Assembly: GCA_019636275.1 (NCBI GenBank)
Contig: JAHBXY010000016.1
Coordinates: 21,599 to 85,598 of the forward strand
Length of the DNA stretch: 64,000 nt
DNA from: Planctomycetota bacterium
Lineage (GTDB): Bacteria > Planctomycetota > J058
Direction: 5' to 3'
Below are positions 51,713 through 62,487 of the stretch, in pieces; the stretch's first letter is position 1; every line of letters starts with the position of its first letter. The notes under the pieces are model-generated. The model ran no database searches, had not been told where the DNA came from, and saw only the letters and a program-made list of their open reading frames with translations. Position numbers and translations under genes: made by a program.

Positions 51713-53227
51713 ATGAGCACCGACGCGGCCACCTTCTCGCGCGCGCGGCTCGACGCCGTCCTCTTCGACCTCGACGGCGTCGTGACGCGCACGGCCCACC
51801 TGCACGCCCGCGCCTGGAAGCAGGCCTTCGACCCGGTGCTCGCGCGCGCCGGGCAGCCGCCGTTCGACGCCGAGGGCGAGTACCGGGCGCACGTCGACGG
51901 CAAGCCGCGGCTCGACGGCGCGCGCGCCCTCCTGGCGGCCCGCGGGCTGTCGCTCCCGGAGGGAAGCGACGACGAGCCCGACACCGTGCGCGGCGTCGCC
52001 CGGCGCAAGCACGCGGACTTCCTCGCCCTCCTGGGGGCGGAGGGGGCGCAGGCGGACACGGGCGCGCTCGACCTGCTGCGGCGCCTGCGCGCGGCCGGCT
52101 TCAAGACGGCCGTCGTGACGGCGAGCCGGAGCTGCCAGCAGGTGCTCGCGTCGGTCGACGCGACGGACCTGTTCGACGTCCGGGTCGACGGCAACGACGC
52201 CGCCGACCGGGGCCTCCGGGGCAAGCCGGCGCCGGACACGTTCCTGGCCGCGGCCGAGGCGCTCGGCGTCGCGCCCGCGAGGGCCGCGGTGATCGAGGAC
52301 GCCCAGGCCGGCGTGGAGGCCGGGCGCGCCGGCGGCTTCGGCCTCGTCGTGGGCGTCGACCGCGACCACCAGGCCGCGGCCCTGCGCGCCCGCGGCGCGC
52401 ACGTCGTCGTGCGCGACCTCGGCGCGTCGGTCGTCGAGGACGACCGCCTCCCCCCGCCCGCCCTCGAGCGGCTCGGCGAGCTCGCCGACCGCCTGCGCGC
52501 GCGGCCGCCCGCCGTGTTCCTCGACTATGACGGCACGCTCTCGCCGATCGTCGACCGCCCCGAGCGGGCGGTCCTCCCGCCGGCCACGCGCGAGGCCGTC
52601 GAGCGGCTGGCGCGACGCTGCCCAATCGCCGTGGTCAGCGGCCGCGACCTGGCCGACGTGCGCGACAAGGTGGGCGTCCCGGGCCTGTGGTACGCCGGCA
52701 GCCACGGCTTCGACATCGCGGGGCCCACCGGCGCGCACGTGCATCCCGACGCCGACGCGCGCCTGCCGGCGCTCGACGCGGCGGAGCAGGAGCTCCGGGC
52801 CGCCCTGGCCGGCGTCGAGGGCGTCCTCTTCGAGAGGAAGCGCTTCTCGCTGGCCGTGCACCACCGCCTCGTCGACGACGCGCGCGTGCCCGAGGTCGAG
52901 GACGCCGTCGCCGCCGCCCGCGACCGCCACGACGGCCTGCGCATCGGCCGGGGGAAGCGCGTGCTGGAGCTGCTCCCCGACCTGCCCTGGGACAAGGGGG
53001 CGGCCGTCCGCTGGCTGCTCGACGTCCTCGGCCCCGAGCGGCTGCCGGTCTACCTCGGCGACGACGTCACCGACGAGGACGCGTTCCGGGCCATCGCGGC
53101 CGACGGCGTCGGCGTCGTCGTCCTCGACGGCCCGCGCCCCACCGCCGCCCGCTACCGCGTCGCCGACCCCGACGAGGCCCGCGCCCTGCTCGAGGCGCTG
53201 GCCGCGGCCCTGGAGGCGGCGCCGTGA
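51713..53227 (+). CDS. Fused beta-phosphoglucomutase-like HAD and trehalose-6-phosphatase
   Basis: A 504-residue fusion. The N-terminal HAD domain (about 1-245) has FDLDGVVTRTAHLHARAWK (catalytic Asp pair), VVTASRS and KPAPDTFL, VIEDAQAGVEAGR, as in beta-phosphoglucomutases. The C-terminal domain (about 265-500) is trehalose-phosphatase type: VFLDYDGTLSPIV, VVSGRDLADV, GSHGFDI, KRVLELLP, and GDDVTDEDAF. Together they convert beta-glucose-1-phosphate and trehalose-6-phosphate. The stop overlaps the GH65 start, so enzyme and phosphorylase are coupled. Substrates are inferred from the pairing. Confidence 0.9.
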   Translation: MSTDAATFSRARLDAVLFDLDGVVTRTAHLHARAWKQAFDPVLARAGQPPFDAEGEYRAHVDGKPRLDGARALLAARGLSLPEGSDDEPDTVRGVARRKHADFLALLGAEGAQADTGALDLLRRLRAAGFKTAVVTASRSCQQVLASVDATDLFDVRVDGNDAADRGLRGKPAPDTFLAAAEALGVAPARAAVIEDAQAGVEAGRAGGFGLVVGVDRDHQAAALRARGAHVVVRDLGASVVEDDRLPPPALERLGELADRLRARPPAVFLDYDGTLSPIVDRPERAVLPPATREAVERLARRCPIAVVSGRDLADVRDKVGVPGLWYAGSHGFDIAGPTGAHVHPDADARLPALDAAEQELRAALAGVEGVLFERKRFSLAVHHRLVDDARVPEVEDAVAAARDRHDGLRIGRGKRVLELLPDLPWDKGAAVRWLLDVLGPERLPVYLGDDVTDEDAFRAIAADGVGVVVLDGPRPTAARYRVADPDEARALLEALAAALEAAP

Positions 53228-55620
53228 ACGGCTGGGAGCTCGCGTTCGACGGCTTCGACCCCCGCGCCGAGGCGCTGCGCGAGGCGCTGTGCACGCTCGG
53301 CAACGGCTACTTCGCCACCCGCGGCGCGGCGGCCCACGCCGTCGCCGACGGCGTGCACTACCCCGGCACCTACCTGGCCGGCGGCTACGACCGGCTCGTC
53401 TCGCAGGTCGCCGGCCGCGACGTCGAGAACGAGGACCTCGTCAACCTGCCGAACTGGCTGCCCCTGACCTTCCGCCTCGTCTCCGACGGCCCGTGGTTCG
53501 ACCTGCGCGCCGTGGAGCTGCTCGCCTACCGGCAGGTCCTCGACCTACGCGAGGGCCTCCTCGTGCGCGACGTGTCCTTCACGGACGGCGGCGGGCGCCG
53601 CGTCCGCCTGCGCGAGCGGCGCCTCGTCCACATGGGGCGGCCGTACCTCGCGGCCCTCGAGCTCACGCTCACCGCCGAGGGCTGGAGCGGGCCCGTCGAG
53701 GTGCGGAGCGGCCTCGACGCGCAGGTCGTCAACGCCGGCGTGGCCCGCTACCGGGCGCTCGCCGGGCGTCACCTCGAGCCGCTCGACGCCCGGGTCGACG
53801 ACGACGGGACCCTCTTCGTCCGCGTGCGGACCGTGCAGTCGCGCCTCGAGGTGGCGCTGGCGGCGCGGACGACCGCCAGCGTCGACGCGCCCCGCCGCGC
53901 CGCGGTCGAGCCGGGCCGCGCCGCGCACGACCTCGCGCTCGACCTCGAGGACGGCCGGCCGGTGACGGTCGAGAAGGTCGTGGCCCTGCGCACGTCGCGC
54001 GACTGGGCGATCTCCGAGCCCGGCCTGGCGGCCCGGCAGGCCGTGACCCGCGCCGGCGACTTCGAGGCCCTGCGCGCCGGCCACGCGCTGGCGTGGCGCC
54101 ACCTGTGGCGGCGCTTCGACCTGGCCCTCGAGGCCGCCGACCCGGCCGCCTCGGAGCGTACGGCGCTGCTCCTGCGCCTGCACGTGTTCCACCTGCTGCA
54201 GACCGCGTCGCTCCACACGACCGACCTCGACGTCGGCGTCCCCGCGCGCGGCTGGCACGGCGAGGCCTACCGCGGCCACGTCTTCTGGGACGAGCTGTTC
54301 ATCTTCCCCCTGCTCAACTGGCGGCTGCCGGAGGTGACCCGCGCCCTGCTCCTCTACCGCTACCGCCGCCTCGACGAGGCGCGCGCGCTCGCCCGCGCCG
54401 AGGGGCTCGAGGGCGCGCTGTTCCCCTGGCAGAGCGGCAGCGACGGCCGGGAGGAGACCCAGCGCGTCCACCTCAACCCGCGCTCGGGCCGCTGGGTCCC
54501 GGACGAGACGCGCCTGCAGCGGCACGTCAACGCGGCGGTCGCCTACAACGTCTGGGAGTACTACCAGGTCACGGGCGACGTCGACTTCCTCGCCTACCAC
54601 GGCGCGGAGATGCTCCTCGAGATCGCCCGGCTCTGGTCGAGCCTCGCCGCGCTCGACCCGGCGTCGGGCCGCTACTCGATCGCCGGCGTCGTCGGCCCCG
54701 ACGAGTTCCACACCCGCCTCCCCGGCGCCCCCGCGCCCGGGCTGCGCGACAACGCCTACACGAACGTCATGGCGGTGTGGACGCTGTGCCGCGCGCGAGA
54801 GGCCCTCGACCTCCTCCCCCACGAGCGCCGCGACGACCTGCGCGAGGCGATCGGCCTGCGCGACGAGGAGCTCGCGCGCTGGGACGACATCAGCCGGCGC
54901 ATGCGGGTCGTGTTCCACGAGGACGGCGTGATCAGCCAGTTCGACGGCTACGAGCGGCTCGAGGAGCTCGACTGGGGCGCCTACCGGGCGAAGTACGGCG
55001 ACATCCACCGGCTCGACCGCATCCTCGAGGCCGAGGGCGACACGCCCAACCGCTACAAGGTCTCGAAGCAGGCCGACGTGCTGATGCTCTTCTACCTCCT
55101 CTCGGCGACGCGGCTGCGCGAGCTCTTCGAGCGGCTCGGCTACGCCTTCGACCCCGAGGTGATCCCGCGGACGATCGACTACTACGCCCGGCGGACGTCG
55201 CACGGCTCGACGCTCAGCCGCGTCGTCGACGCGTGGGTCCTGAGCCGCGTCGACCGCCCGCGCTCCTGGCGGCTGTTCCAGGAGGCGCTCGAGAGCGACG
55301 TGGCCGACATCCAGGGCGGCACCACCGCCGAGGGGATCCACCTGGGCGCCATGTCGGGGACCGTCGACCTCGTGCAGCGCTGCTACACCGGGATCGTCAC
55401 CCGCGACGACGTCGTCTGGTTCGACCCGCGGCTCCCCGACGAGCTGCGCTGCCTGCGCATGACGATCGTCTACCGCGGCCTGACCCTCGACCTGCGCTTC
55501 ACGCACGACGCGCTGGAGGTGCAGGCCCGGCCGTCGAACGCGCGGCCGATCCGGATCGGCGTGCGGGGCGGCCTGCACGACGTCTGCGCGGGCGAGGCGC
55601 GCCGCTTCGCGCTCACGTGA
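53224..55620 (+). CDS. GH65 disaccharide phosphorylase
   Basis: Predicted to phosphorolyse trehalose, kojibiose, maltose or a related alpha-glucoside to beta-glucose-1-phosphate and glucose. The 798-residue product has LGNGYFATRGA at its start, WHGEAYRGHVFWDELF, catalytic acid in VVGPDEFHTR, and KQADVLMLFYLL with HGSTLSR for phosphate binding. Start GTG 53224 overlaps the trehalose-phosphatase stop. Its 3' end overlaps the convergent ATPase by 8 bp. The exact disaccharide cannot be told; the neighbour suggests trehalose. Confidence 0.92.
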   Translation: MNGWELAFDGFDPRAEALREALCTLGNGYFATRGAAAHAVADGVHYPGTYLAGGYDRLVSQVAGRDVENEDLVNLPNWLPLTFRLVSDGPWFDLRAVELLAYRQVLDLREGLLVRDVSFTDGGGRRVRLRERRLVHMGRPYLAALELTLTAEGWSGPVEVRSGLDAQVVNAGVARYRALAGRHLEPLDARVDDDGTLFVRVRTVQSRLEVALAARTTASVDAPRRAAVEPGRAAHDLALDLEDGRPVTVEKVVALRTSRDWAISEPGLAARQAVTRAGDFEALRAGHALAWRHLWRRFDLALEAADPAASERTALLLRLHVFHLLQTASLHTTDLDVGVPARGWHGEAYRGHVFWDELFIFPLLNWRLPEVTRALLLYRYRRLDEARALARAEGLEGALFPWQSGSDGREETQRVHLNPRSGRWVPDETRLQRHVNAAVAYNVWEYYQVTGDVDFLAYHGAEMLLEIARLWSSLAALDPASGRYSIAGVVGPDEFHTRLPGAPAPGLRDNAYTNVMAVWTLCRAREALDLLPHERRDDLREAIGLRDEELARWDDISRRMRVVFHEDGVISQFDGYERLEELDWGAYRAKYGDIHRLDRILEAEGDTPNRYKVSKQADVLMLFYLLSATRLRELFERLGYAFDPEVIPRTIDYYARRTSHGSTLSRVVDAWVLSRVDRPRSWRLFQEALESDVADIQGGTTAEGIHLGAMSGTVDLVQRCYTGIVTRDDVVWFDPRLPDELRCLRMTIVYRGLTLDLRFTHDALEVQARPSNARPIRIGVRGGLHDVCAGEARRFALT

Positions 55621-58336
55621 GCGAGCGCCCTTGCCGCCGCGACCACGCCTTGTCGAGCTCGCCGCCGACGATCACGAGCGTCCCCACGGCGACGATCACG
55701 GCCCACTGGCCGGCCGAGAGCGGGACGGTCTGGAAGATCCCCTGCAGCGGCCCCCAGTGCAGCGCGGCGAGATGCGCGAGCAGCGCGGCCACGACGCTCA
55801 CGAAGAGGAAGCGGTTCGACAGCGGCGGCACCTGGAAGACCGAGCGCTCGAGCGACCGGCAGTTGAGGACGTGCCAGAACTGGAAGACGACCATCTGGGT
55901 GAGCGCCACCGTCCGGGCGAGCGTCAGGTCGCCCGTCGCCCGCAGCGTCCACCAGAACGCGGCGAGCGTGCCGGCGGCGAGGATCACGCCCACGACGAGC
56001 ATGCGCCCGAGCATGGCGCGCGTCACCACGCCCTCGGTCGGCGGGCGCGGGCGGCGGTCGAGGAGGCCGGGCTCGCCGGGCTCGAAGGCCAGGGCCACGT
56101 CCTGCAGGGCCTTGGTGACGAAGTTGATCCACAGGATCTGGGCGGCCACGAACGGCAGCGGCCAGCCGGCGAGGAGGGCGACGACGAGCGTCAGCGGCAT
56201 GGCCGCGCCCGTCGAGAGGAGGAAGAAGGTCACCTTCCGGATGTTGGCGAAGACGACCCGGCCCTCCTCGATCGCGCTGGTGATCGTCGCGAAGTCGTCG
56301 TCGGCCAGGACCATGTCCGACGCCTCGCGCGCGACGTCGGTCCCGCCCTTGCCCATGGCCACGCCCAGGTGCGCGGCGCGCAGGGCCGGCGCGTCGTTCA
56401 CGCCGTCGCCCGTGACGGCGACGATCTGCCCCTGCTCCTTGAGCCGCTGCACGACCCGGAGCTTGTGCTCGGGCGCCACGCGGGCGAAGACGTTCACGTC
56501 GCGCAGGCGCTCGTCCAGCGCCTCGTCCGAGAGCGCCTGCAGCTCCTGGCCCTCGAGGGCCTCGCCGCCGAGGCCGAGCCGGGCGCCGATCGCGCGGGCC
56601 GTGTCGACGTGGTCGCCCGTGATCATCAGCACGCGCACCCCGGCGCGCCGGGCGGCCGCGGCGGCCTCGACGGCCTCGGGGCGGACGGGGTCCTCCATGC
56701 CCTGGAGCCCCAGGAGCACGAGCCCGCTCGCCGCGGCCTCGTCGGCGCGGTCGTCCTCGCTCGGGCGCTCGGCCATGGCGAGCACGCGCAGGCCCTCGGC
56801 GGCCAGCGCGGCGGCGGCCTGGCGCGCCGCGGCCACGTCGAGGGGCTCCTCCTGGCCCGAGGCTCCGAGCTGCGCCCGGCAGCGGGCCAGGACCACCTCC
56901 GGCGCGCCCTTGACGCGCAGCCAGCGCCCGTCGGGCCCGTCGTCGAGCGAGGCCATGAACTTCCGCTCGGGCTCGAACGGCAGCAGGTCGACCTGCCGGT
57001 GGGCCTCGCGCAGCGCCGGCGCCGCCGGGCCCGCCTTGGCGGCGACCGCCAGCAGCGCCAGCTCGGTCGGGTCGCCCGCCGGCGGGTCGGCCTCGAGCGC
57101 GCGCGGGTCGGCCTCGCTGGCCAGGACGCCGGCCGCGAGCAGCCGGCCGAGGCCGGGGTCGTCGTCCCCGCGCACGGGCCGGTCGTCGAGGCGCACCTCG
57201 CCCTCGACCCCGTAGCCCGCGCCGCTCACCGCGTAGCGCCGGCCGGGGCCCCACAGGGCGCGGACGGTCATCTCGTTGCGCGTGAGCGTGCCCGTCTTGT
57301 CGGAGCCGATCACGGTCGTGCTGCCGAGCGTCTCGACGGCCGGCAGCGAGCGGATGATCGCCCGGCGCGCCGCCATGCGCCGGACGCCCAGCGCCAGCGT
57401 GACGGTCACGACGACCGGGAGCCCCTCGGGGACGGTCGCCACGGCCATGGCGACGGCCGCGACGAGGATCTCGCCCGCCTCCAGGCCGCGCAGGAGGCCG
57501 ATCGCCACGACCAGCGCGCCGAGGCCGAGCACGGCCACGCCGATCCACTTCGCCAGCCGTCCGAGCGCTGCCTGCAGCGGCGTCGTCGTCAGGCCCACCT
57601 CGCGCATCTGGTGCGCGATCCGCCCCAGCTCGGTCGACGCCCCCGTGCGGACGACGACGCCGCGCGCGCGCCCGCGCGTGACGACCGTGCCGGCGAAGCC
57701 CATGTTGACCTGGTCGCCGGGGACGAGCGTCTCGCTGGAGAGCGGCGCGATGCGCTTGGAGACCGGCGCCGACTCACCCGTGAGCGCCGACTCGTCGACC
57801 TCGAGGTCGCGCGCCTCGACCAGGCGCAGGTCGGCGGGCACGCGGTCGCCCGAGGCGAGGAGCACGACGTCGCCCGGCACCAGCTCGCGGCCGGGGACCT
57901 CCCTCGGCCGGCCGGCGCGCAGGGCGTGGGCCGTGGGCGCGCTCAGGCGCGCCAGGCCGCGGATCGCGGCCCGGGCCCGGAGCTCCTGCACGAAGCCGAT
58001 CACCGTGTTCACGGCCACGACGGCGAGGATCACGCCCATGTCGGTGTAGGCGCGCAGGATCAGCTTCACCGCCGCCGCGGCGAGGAGGATGTAGATGAGC
58101 GGGTCCTGGACCTGGTGCAGGAGCACCCTCCACCAGGGGGTCTCCCGCTCCGCCTCGACCTCGTTGGGGCCGTGGCGCTCGAGGCGACGGCGGGCCTCGG
58201 GGTCGGTCAGCCCGTCGGGGGAGGTCTCCAGGGCGGCGCACACGTCCCGGATGGGACGCGTGTGCCACACCCCGACCGACGGGCGCGCGGGCGCCTGCAC
58301 CGCCGACGAGCCGCCGTCCTTCGCGCTCCGGGCCAT
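55613..58336 (-). CDS. P-type cation-transporting ATPase (P2A/Ca2+-like)
   Basis: A 907-residue pump with the phosphorylation motif DKTGTLT (preceded by IGS), TGES-type A-domain (ALTGESAPVSK), PEGLP in helix 4, KGAPEVVLARC, MITGDHVDTARAIG, and GDGVNDAPALRAAHLGVAM. The cytosolic start is ATG 58336 behind GGAGGG. About ten membrane helices; PEGLPVVVTVTLALGVRRM matches calcium-type or Na/K-type P2 pumps. Ion specificity is not certain. The 5' leader begins right after a permuted tRNA-like gene. Confidence 0.9.
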   Translation of the reverse strand: MARSAKDGGSSAVQAPARPSVGVWHTRPIRDVCAALETSPDGLTDPEARRRLERHGPNEVEAERETPWWRVLLHQVQDPLIYILLAAAAVKLILRAYTDMGVILAVVAVNTVIGFVQELRARAAIRGLARLSAPTAHALRAGRPREVPGRELVPGDVVLLASGDRVPADLRLVEARDLEVDESALTGESAPVSKRIAPLSSETLVPGDQVNMGFAGTVVTRGRARGVVVRTGASTELGRIAHQMREVGLTTTPLQAALGRLAKWIGVAVLGLGALVVAIGLLRGLEAGEILVAAVAMAVATVPEGLPVVVTVTLALGVRRMAARRAIIRSLPAVETLGSTTVIGSDKTGTLTRNEMTVRALWGPGRRYAVSGAGYGVEGEVRLDDRPVRGDDDPGLGRLLAAGVLASEADPRALEADPPAGDPTELALLAVAAKAGPAAPALREAHRQVDLLPFEPERKFMASLDDGPDGRWLRVKGAPEVVLARCRAQLGASGQEEPLDVAAARQAAAALAAEGLRVLAMAERPSEDDRADEAAASGLVLLGLQGMEDPVRPEAVEAAAAARRAGVRVLMITGDHVDTARAIGARLGLGGEALEGQELQALSDEALDERLRDVNVFARVAPEHKLRVVQRLKEQGQIVAVTGDGVNDAPALRAAHLGVAMGKGGTDVAREASDMVLADDDFATITSAIEEGRVVFANIRKVTFFLLSTGAAMPLTLVVALLAGWPLPFVAAQILWINFVTKALQDVALAFEPGEPGLLDRRPRPPTEGVVTRAMLGRMLVVGVILAAGTLAAFWWTLRATGDLTLARTVALTQMVVFQFWHVLNCRSLERSVFQVPPLSNRFLFVSVVAALLAHLAALHWGPLQGIFQTVPLSAGQWAVIVAVGTLVIVGGELDKAWSRRQGRSLT

Positions 58337-58427
58337 CCGCGTCCCTCCGGGGTCCAGGCCGGAGGCGGCGCAAACGTGGGGCCGGGGAGGGGCGCCGGGC
58401 GACGAGGGGTGAGAGACCTTTCTTTGA

Positions 58428-58514
58428 AGGACCTCCCCGGGCAGACCGGGGCGTGCTGCCGTTACACCATGGCCACGCGGGTGCGATCGGAAAGTGGCCA
58501 CCTGGATTCGAACC
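58428..58514 (-). tRNA. Permuted tRNA-Gln(CUG)-like gene
   Basis: On the minus strand the 3' part (T loop TTCGAAT, CCAGG, then TGGCCAC and a T discriminator; 58514-58493) comes first, then a 16-nt spacer (58492-58477), then the 5' part (58476-58428). The 5' part starts GTGGCCA, which pairs perfectly with TGGCCAC, and has a D arm GTGT-AACGGCA-GCAC, anticodon arm CCCCG-GTCTGCC-CGGGG (CUG), variable AGGT and CCT. Joining CCT to GG completes a five-bp T stem CCTGG/CCAGG. No T arm follows the 5' part. The order is that of circularly permuted tRNA genes. Unusual: C37, G1-C72, T73. Might be a decayed remnant. Confidence 0.6.
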
Positions 58515-58583
58515 GATGGAGTCCCTCAGGCATTCGCCCGACCCCGAGTCGACGCGGCCGCGCACGCGACCTGTCACCGGTCG

Positions 58584-58922
58584 TCAGCCCAGGAGGGGCA
58601 GCCGGCGCCGCGCGTCGGGGAGCCGGGCCTCGACCTCGTGGCGGCACGCCGGCCCGCCGCGCGCGAGGTCACGGCAGAGCTGCGGCCGGCGCTCGTAGAT
58701 CGTGCAGCCCCACCGGCCGTCGACCGCCGCCAGCGCGGCGCAGTGGCCGTCGGTCATCGCCAGGAAGCAGCGGTTGCCGCGCCACACCGTCAGCCGCGCC
58801 TGCTCCTCGGGCAGCAGGCGCGCGTGGTCGTCGCCCGTGACGCGCACGTGCTGGTCGTGCGGGGCGAAGCAGCAGGCCGCGCAGTCCTGGCACTCGGGCG
58901 GGTCGAACGGCGCGTCGTCCAC
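58584..58922 (-). CDS. YkgJ-type Cys-cluster protein
   Basis: A 112-residue protein with CQDCAACC at 11-18 plus Cys in NRCFLAM, HCAALA, WGCTIYERRPQLCRD, the YkgJ/CxxCxxCC family pattern that binds zinc or an iron-sulfur cluster. Start GTG 58922 lies directly after the acetate-kinase fusion stop, so the two are coupled. Role unknown. Confidence 0.88.
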   Translation of the reverse strand: MDDAPFDPPECQDCAACCFAPHDQHVRVTGDDHARLLPEEQARLTVWRGNRCFLAMTDGHCAALAAVDGRWGCTIYERRPQLCRDLARGGPACRHEVEARLPDARRRLPLLG

Positions 58923-60731
<1,809 letters not shown>

Positions 60732-60796
60732 GGGACCCCCTCGCAGGCCCGCAAGTCTAGCGCCGCTCCTGCCGATGAGAGGTCCGGAGCGAGGTC

Positions 60797-61993
60797 ATGG
60801 TCACGCAGGTCCTCAAGCGCCCGCAGCCCTGGACGCCCGCCCGGCAGGCCGACGCGGTGCTCTCGATCCTCCGCGGCGAGGCGACCGTCGAGGAGGTCGC
60901 CGGCGCGCACGGCCTCGACCCGGGCGAGGTCGAGGGGTGGCGGGCGCGCTTCCTCGAGGCGGGCGCCGCGGCGCTGGCCGGGGCGCCGCCGCGCGCGGCG
61001 GGCGCGATGCGCGGCGACCGGCGGGTGTGCCGGGACGTCACCGAGGCCGTGGGCCGGACCCCGCTCGTGCGCCTCAACCGCGTCGTCGAGGGCTTCCCGG
61101 GCGAGGTGTGGGCCAAGCTCGAGTTCATGAACCCCATGGGGAGCGTCAAGGACCGCCTGGGGAAGCACCTCGTCGAGCGCGCGGCCGCCGACGGCCGCCT
61201 GGCGCCGGGGGGGACCCTGGTCGAGGCGTCGTCGGGCAACACGGCCATGGGCCTGGGGATGATGGCCGTCCTGCGTGGTTACCGCTGCAAGGTCGCCGTG
61301 CGCGACCGCACGAGCAAGGAGAAGGTCGACGCCCTGCGGGCCATCGGCGTCGAGGTCGAGGTGGTCGACGGCGCCCTGCCGCCCGACCACCCCGAGTCCT
61401 ACGCGCGCGTGATCGAGCGGATCGTCCGCGAGACGCCGGGGGCCTACTTCCCCGACCAGCACAACAACCGCGAGAACAACGAGGCCCACTACCTGACGAC
61501 CGGTCCCGAGCTGTGGGAGCAGATGGACGGCGAGGTCGACTACTTCGTCGCCGGCATGGGCACGGGCGGCACGATCTCGGGCGTGGCGCGCTACCTCAAG
61601 GAGCGCGACCCGCGCGTCAAGGTGATCGCCGTCGACCCGGTCGGCTCGGTCTTCGCCGAGTACTTCCGCACGCGGCGCCTGGGCGCCCCGGCGCCCTACC
61701 TCGTCGAGGGCCTGGGCGACGACTCGCTGTGCGCCTGCGTCGAGTGGGACCTGATCGACGACGTCTTCACCGTGCGCGACCGCGACGCCTTCCAGGGCGC
61801 GCGCGACCTCGCCCGCGACGACGCGATCCTCGCCGGCGGCTCGAGCGGCGCCGCCCTGTGGGGCGTGCGCGAGCTGATCCGGCGGCTCGACGGCTTCCCG
61901 GCGCGGATCGCCACGCTGTTCCCGGACGGCGCGGGCCGCTACATGAGCAAGGTGTTCAACGACGACTGGCTGGCGACCCGCGGCCTGCTCTAG
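60797..61993 (+). CDS. Cysteine synthase/cystathionine beta-synthase with N-terminal HTH
   Basis: A 398-residue PLP enzyme. Residues about 85-395 are the fold II domain: NPMGSVKDRLG with PLP Lys118, VEASSGNTAMGL, GMGTGGTISGVARYLKE, and GGSSGAALWGV. It makes cysteine or cystathionine from O-acetylserine or serine. Residues about 14-58 (TPARQADAVLSILRG, then VEEVAGAHGLDPGEVEGW) form a transposase-type helix-turn-helix not normal for these enzymes, which could bind DNA or just be a leftover. Start ATG 60797. Confidence 0.87.
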   Translation: MVTQVLKRPQPWTPARQADAVLSILRGEATVEEVAGAHGLDPGEVEGWRARFLEAGAAALAGAPPRAAGAMRGDRRVCRDVTEAVGRTPLVRLNRVVEGFPGEVWAKLEFMNPMGSVKDRLGKHLVERAAADGRLAPGGTLVEASSGNTAMGLGMMAVLRGYRCKVAVRDRTSKEKVDALRAIGVEVEVVDGALPPDHPESYARVIERIVRETPGAYFPDQHNNRENNEAHYLTTGPELWEQMDGEVDYFVAGMGTGGTISGVARYLKERDPRVKVIAVDPVGSVFAEYFRTRRLGAPAPYLVEGLGDDSLCACVEWDLIDDVFTVRDRDAFQGARDLARDDAILAGGSSGAALWGVRELIRRLDGFPARIATLFPDGAGRYMSKVFNDDWLATRGLL

Positions 61994-61994
61994 T

Positions 61995-62262
61995 GTGCTC
62001 GACGGCTGCGGCCGCGGATGCCGGGCGAGGGGGGGCGCGCGCGGGTCGTCGGTGTGGCCCGCCTCCGCGAACTCCGTCCCGCGGCTGCGGTGCTGCAGCC
62101 CAGGCGGACCCTATCGCTCGTGCCCGTCCGCAGCCGCGGGCCTCCCGCTCGCTGCGGCGGCCCACCGCGGATCCGGCGATCGATATCGGCCGCGCGCGCT
62201 CCCCCCTCGCCTCGGCCTCCGCGCCCTCGCCTCGCTCGCGGTTGCAATCCACTCCGTTCGAG
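61995..62262. repeat. Dispersed intergenic element, long copy
   Basis: The copy starts GTGCTCGACGGCTGCGGCCG right after the upstream stop codon. Arms of about 19-20 bp at 62025-62044 and around 62190-62210 (CGAGGGGG...CGCGCGCGG and its complement) flank about 140 bp. Both outer ends match, in inverse orientation, the short element at 1189-1311. It has no protein frame of worth. It may be a miniature mobile or REP-like element. Confidence 0.75.
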
Positions 62263-62277
62263 GACAGGCCCTCGGGT

Positions 62278-62487
62278 GCTCGACGGCTGCGGCCGCGGAT
62301 GCAAACCCGGCCCGCTCGATCTGGTTCGAGGGGGCGAGGGGCCGCGCGCGGGTCGTCGGTGTGGCCCGCCTCCGCGAGCTCCGTCCTGCGGCTGCGGTGC
62401 TGCAGCCCATGCGGACCCGACCGCCCGCGCCCGTCCGCAGCCGCGGGCCTTCCGCTCGCTCCGGCGGCCCACCGGGGATCCGGGGCC
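62278..62487. repeat. Dispersed intergenic element, left-part copy, tandem to the previous
   Basis: It begins with the same GTGCTCGACGGCTGCGGCCG and matches the copy at 61995-62175 at most positions (for example CGGGTCGTCGGTGTGGCCCG), with a small insertion (AAACCCGGCCCGCTCGATC). It lacks the right arm and ends at the 3' end of the leftward lipoprotein gene. Confidence 0.75.

Noticed and set aside
52527..57215. Very long frame of about 1,560 codons on the + strand.
   Set aside because: It is the shadow of the trehalose phosphatase, GH65 and ATPase genes in other frames; the composition (Arg/Pro/Ser-rich) is typical of shadows in high-GC DNA.
58428..58514. Two-piece tmRNA as an explanation of the permuted tRNA-like gene.
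   Set aside because: There is a normal D arm and a CUG anticodon arm, no G3-U70 pair, and no space for a tag reading frame.
58428..58514. Group I intron in permuted arrangement.
   Set aside because: The flanks available between the neighbouring genes total about 160 nt, too short for a group I core, and no P7/P3-like segments are seen.
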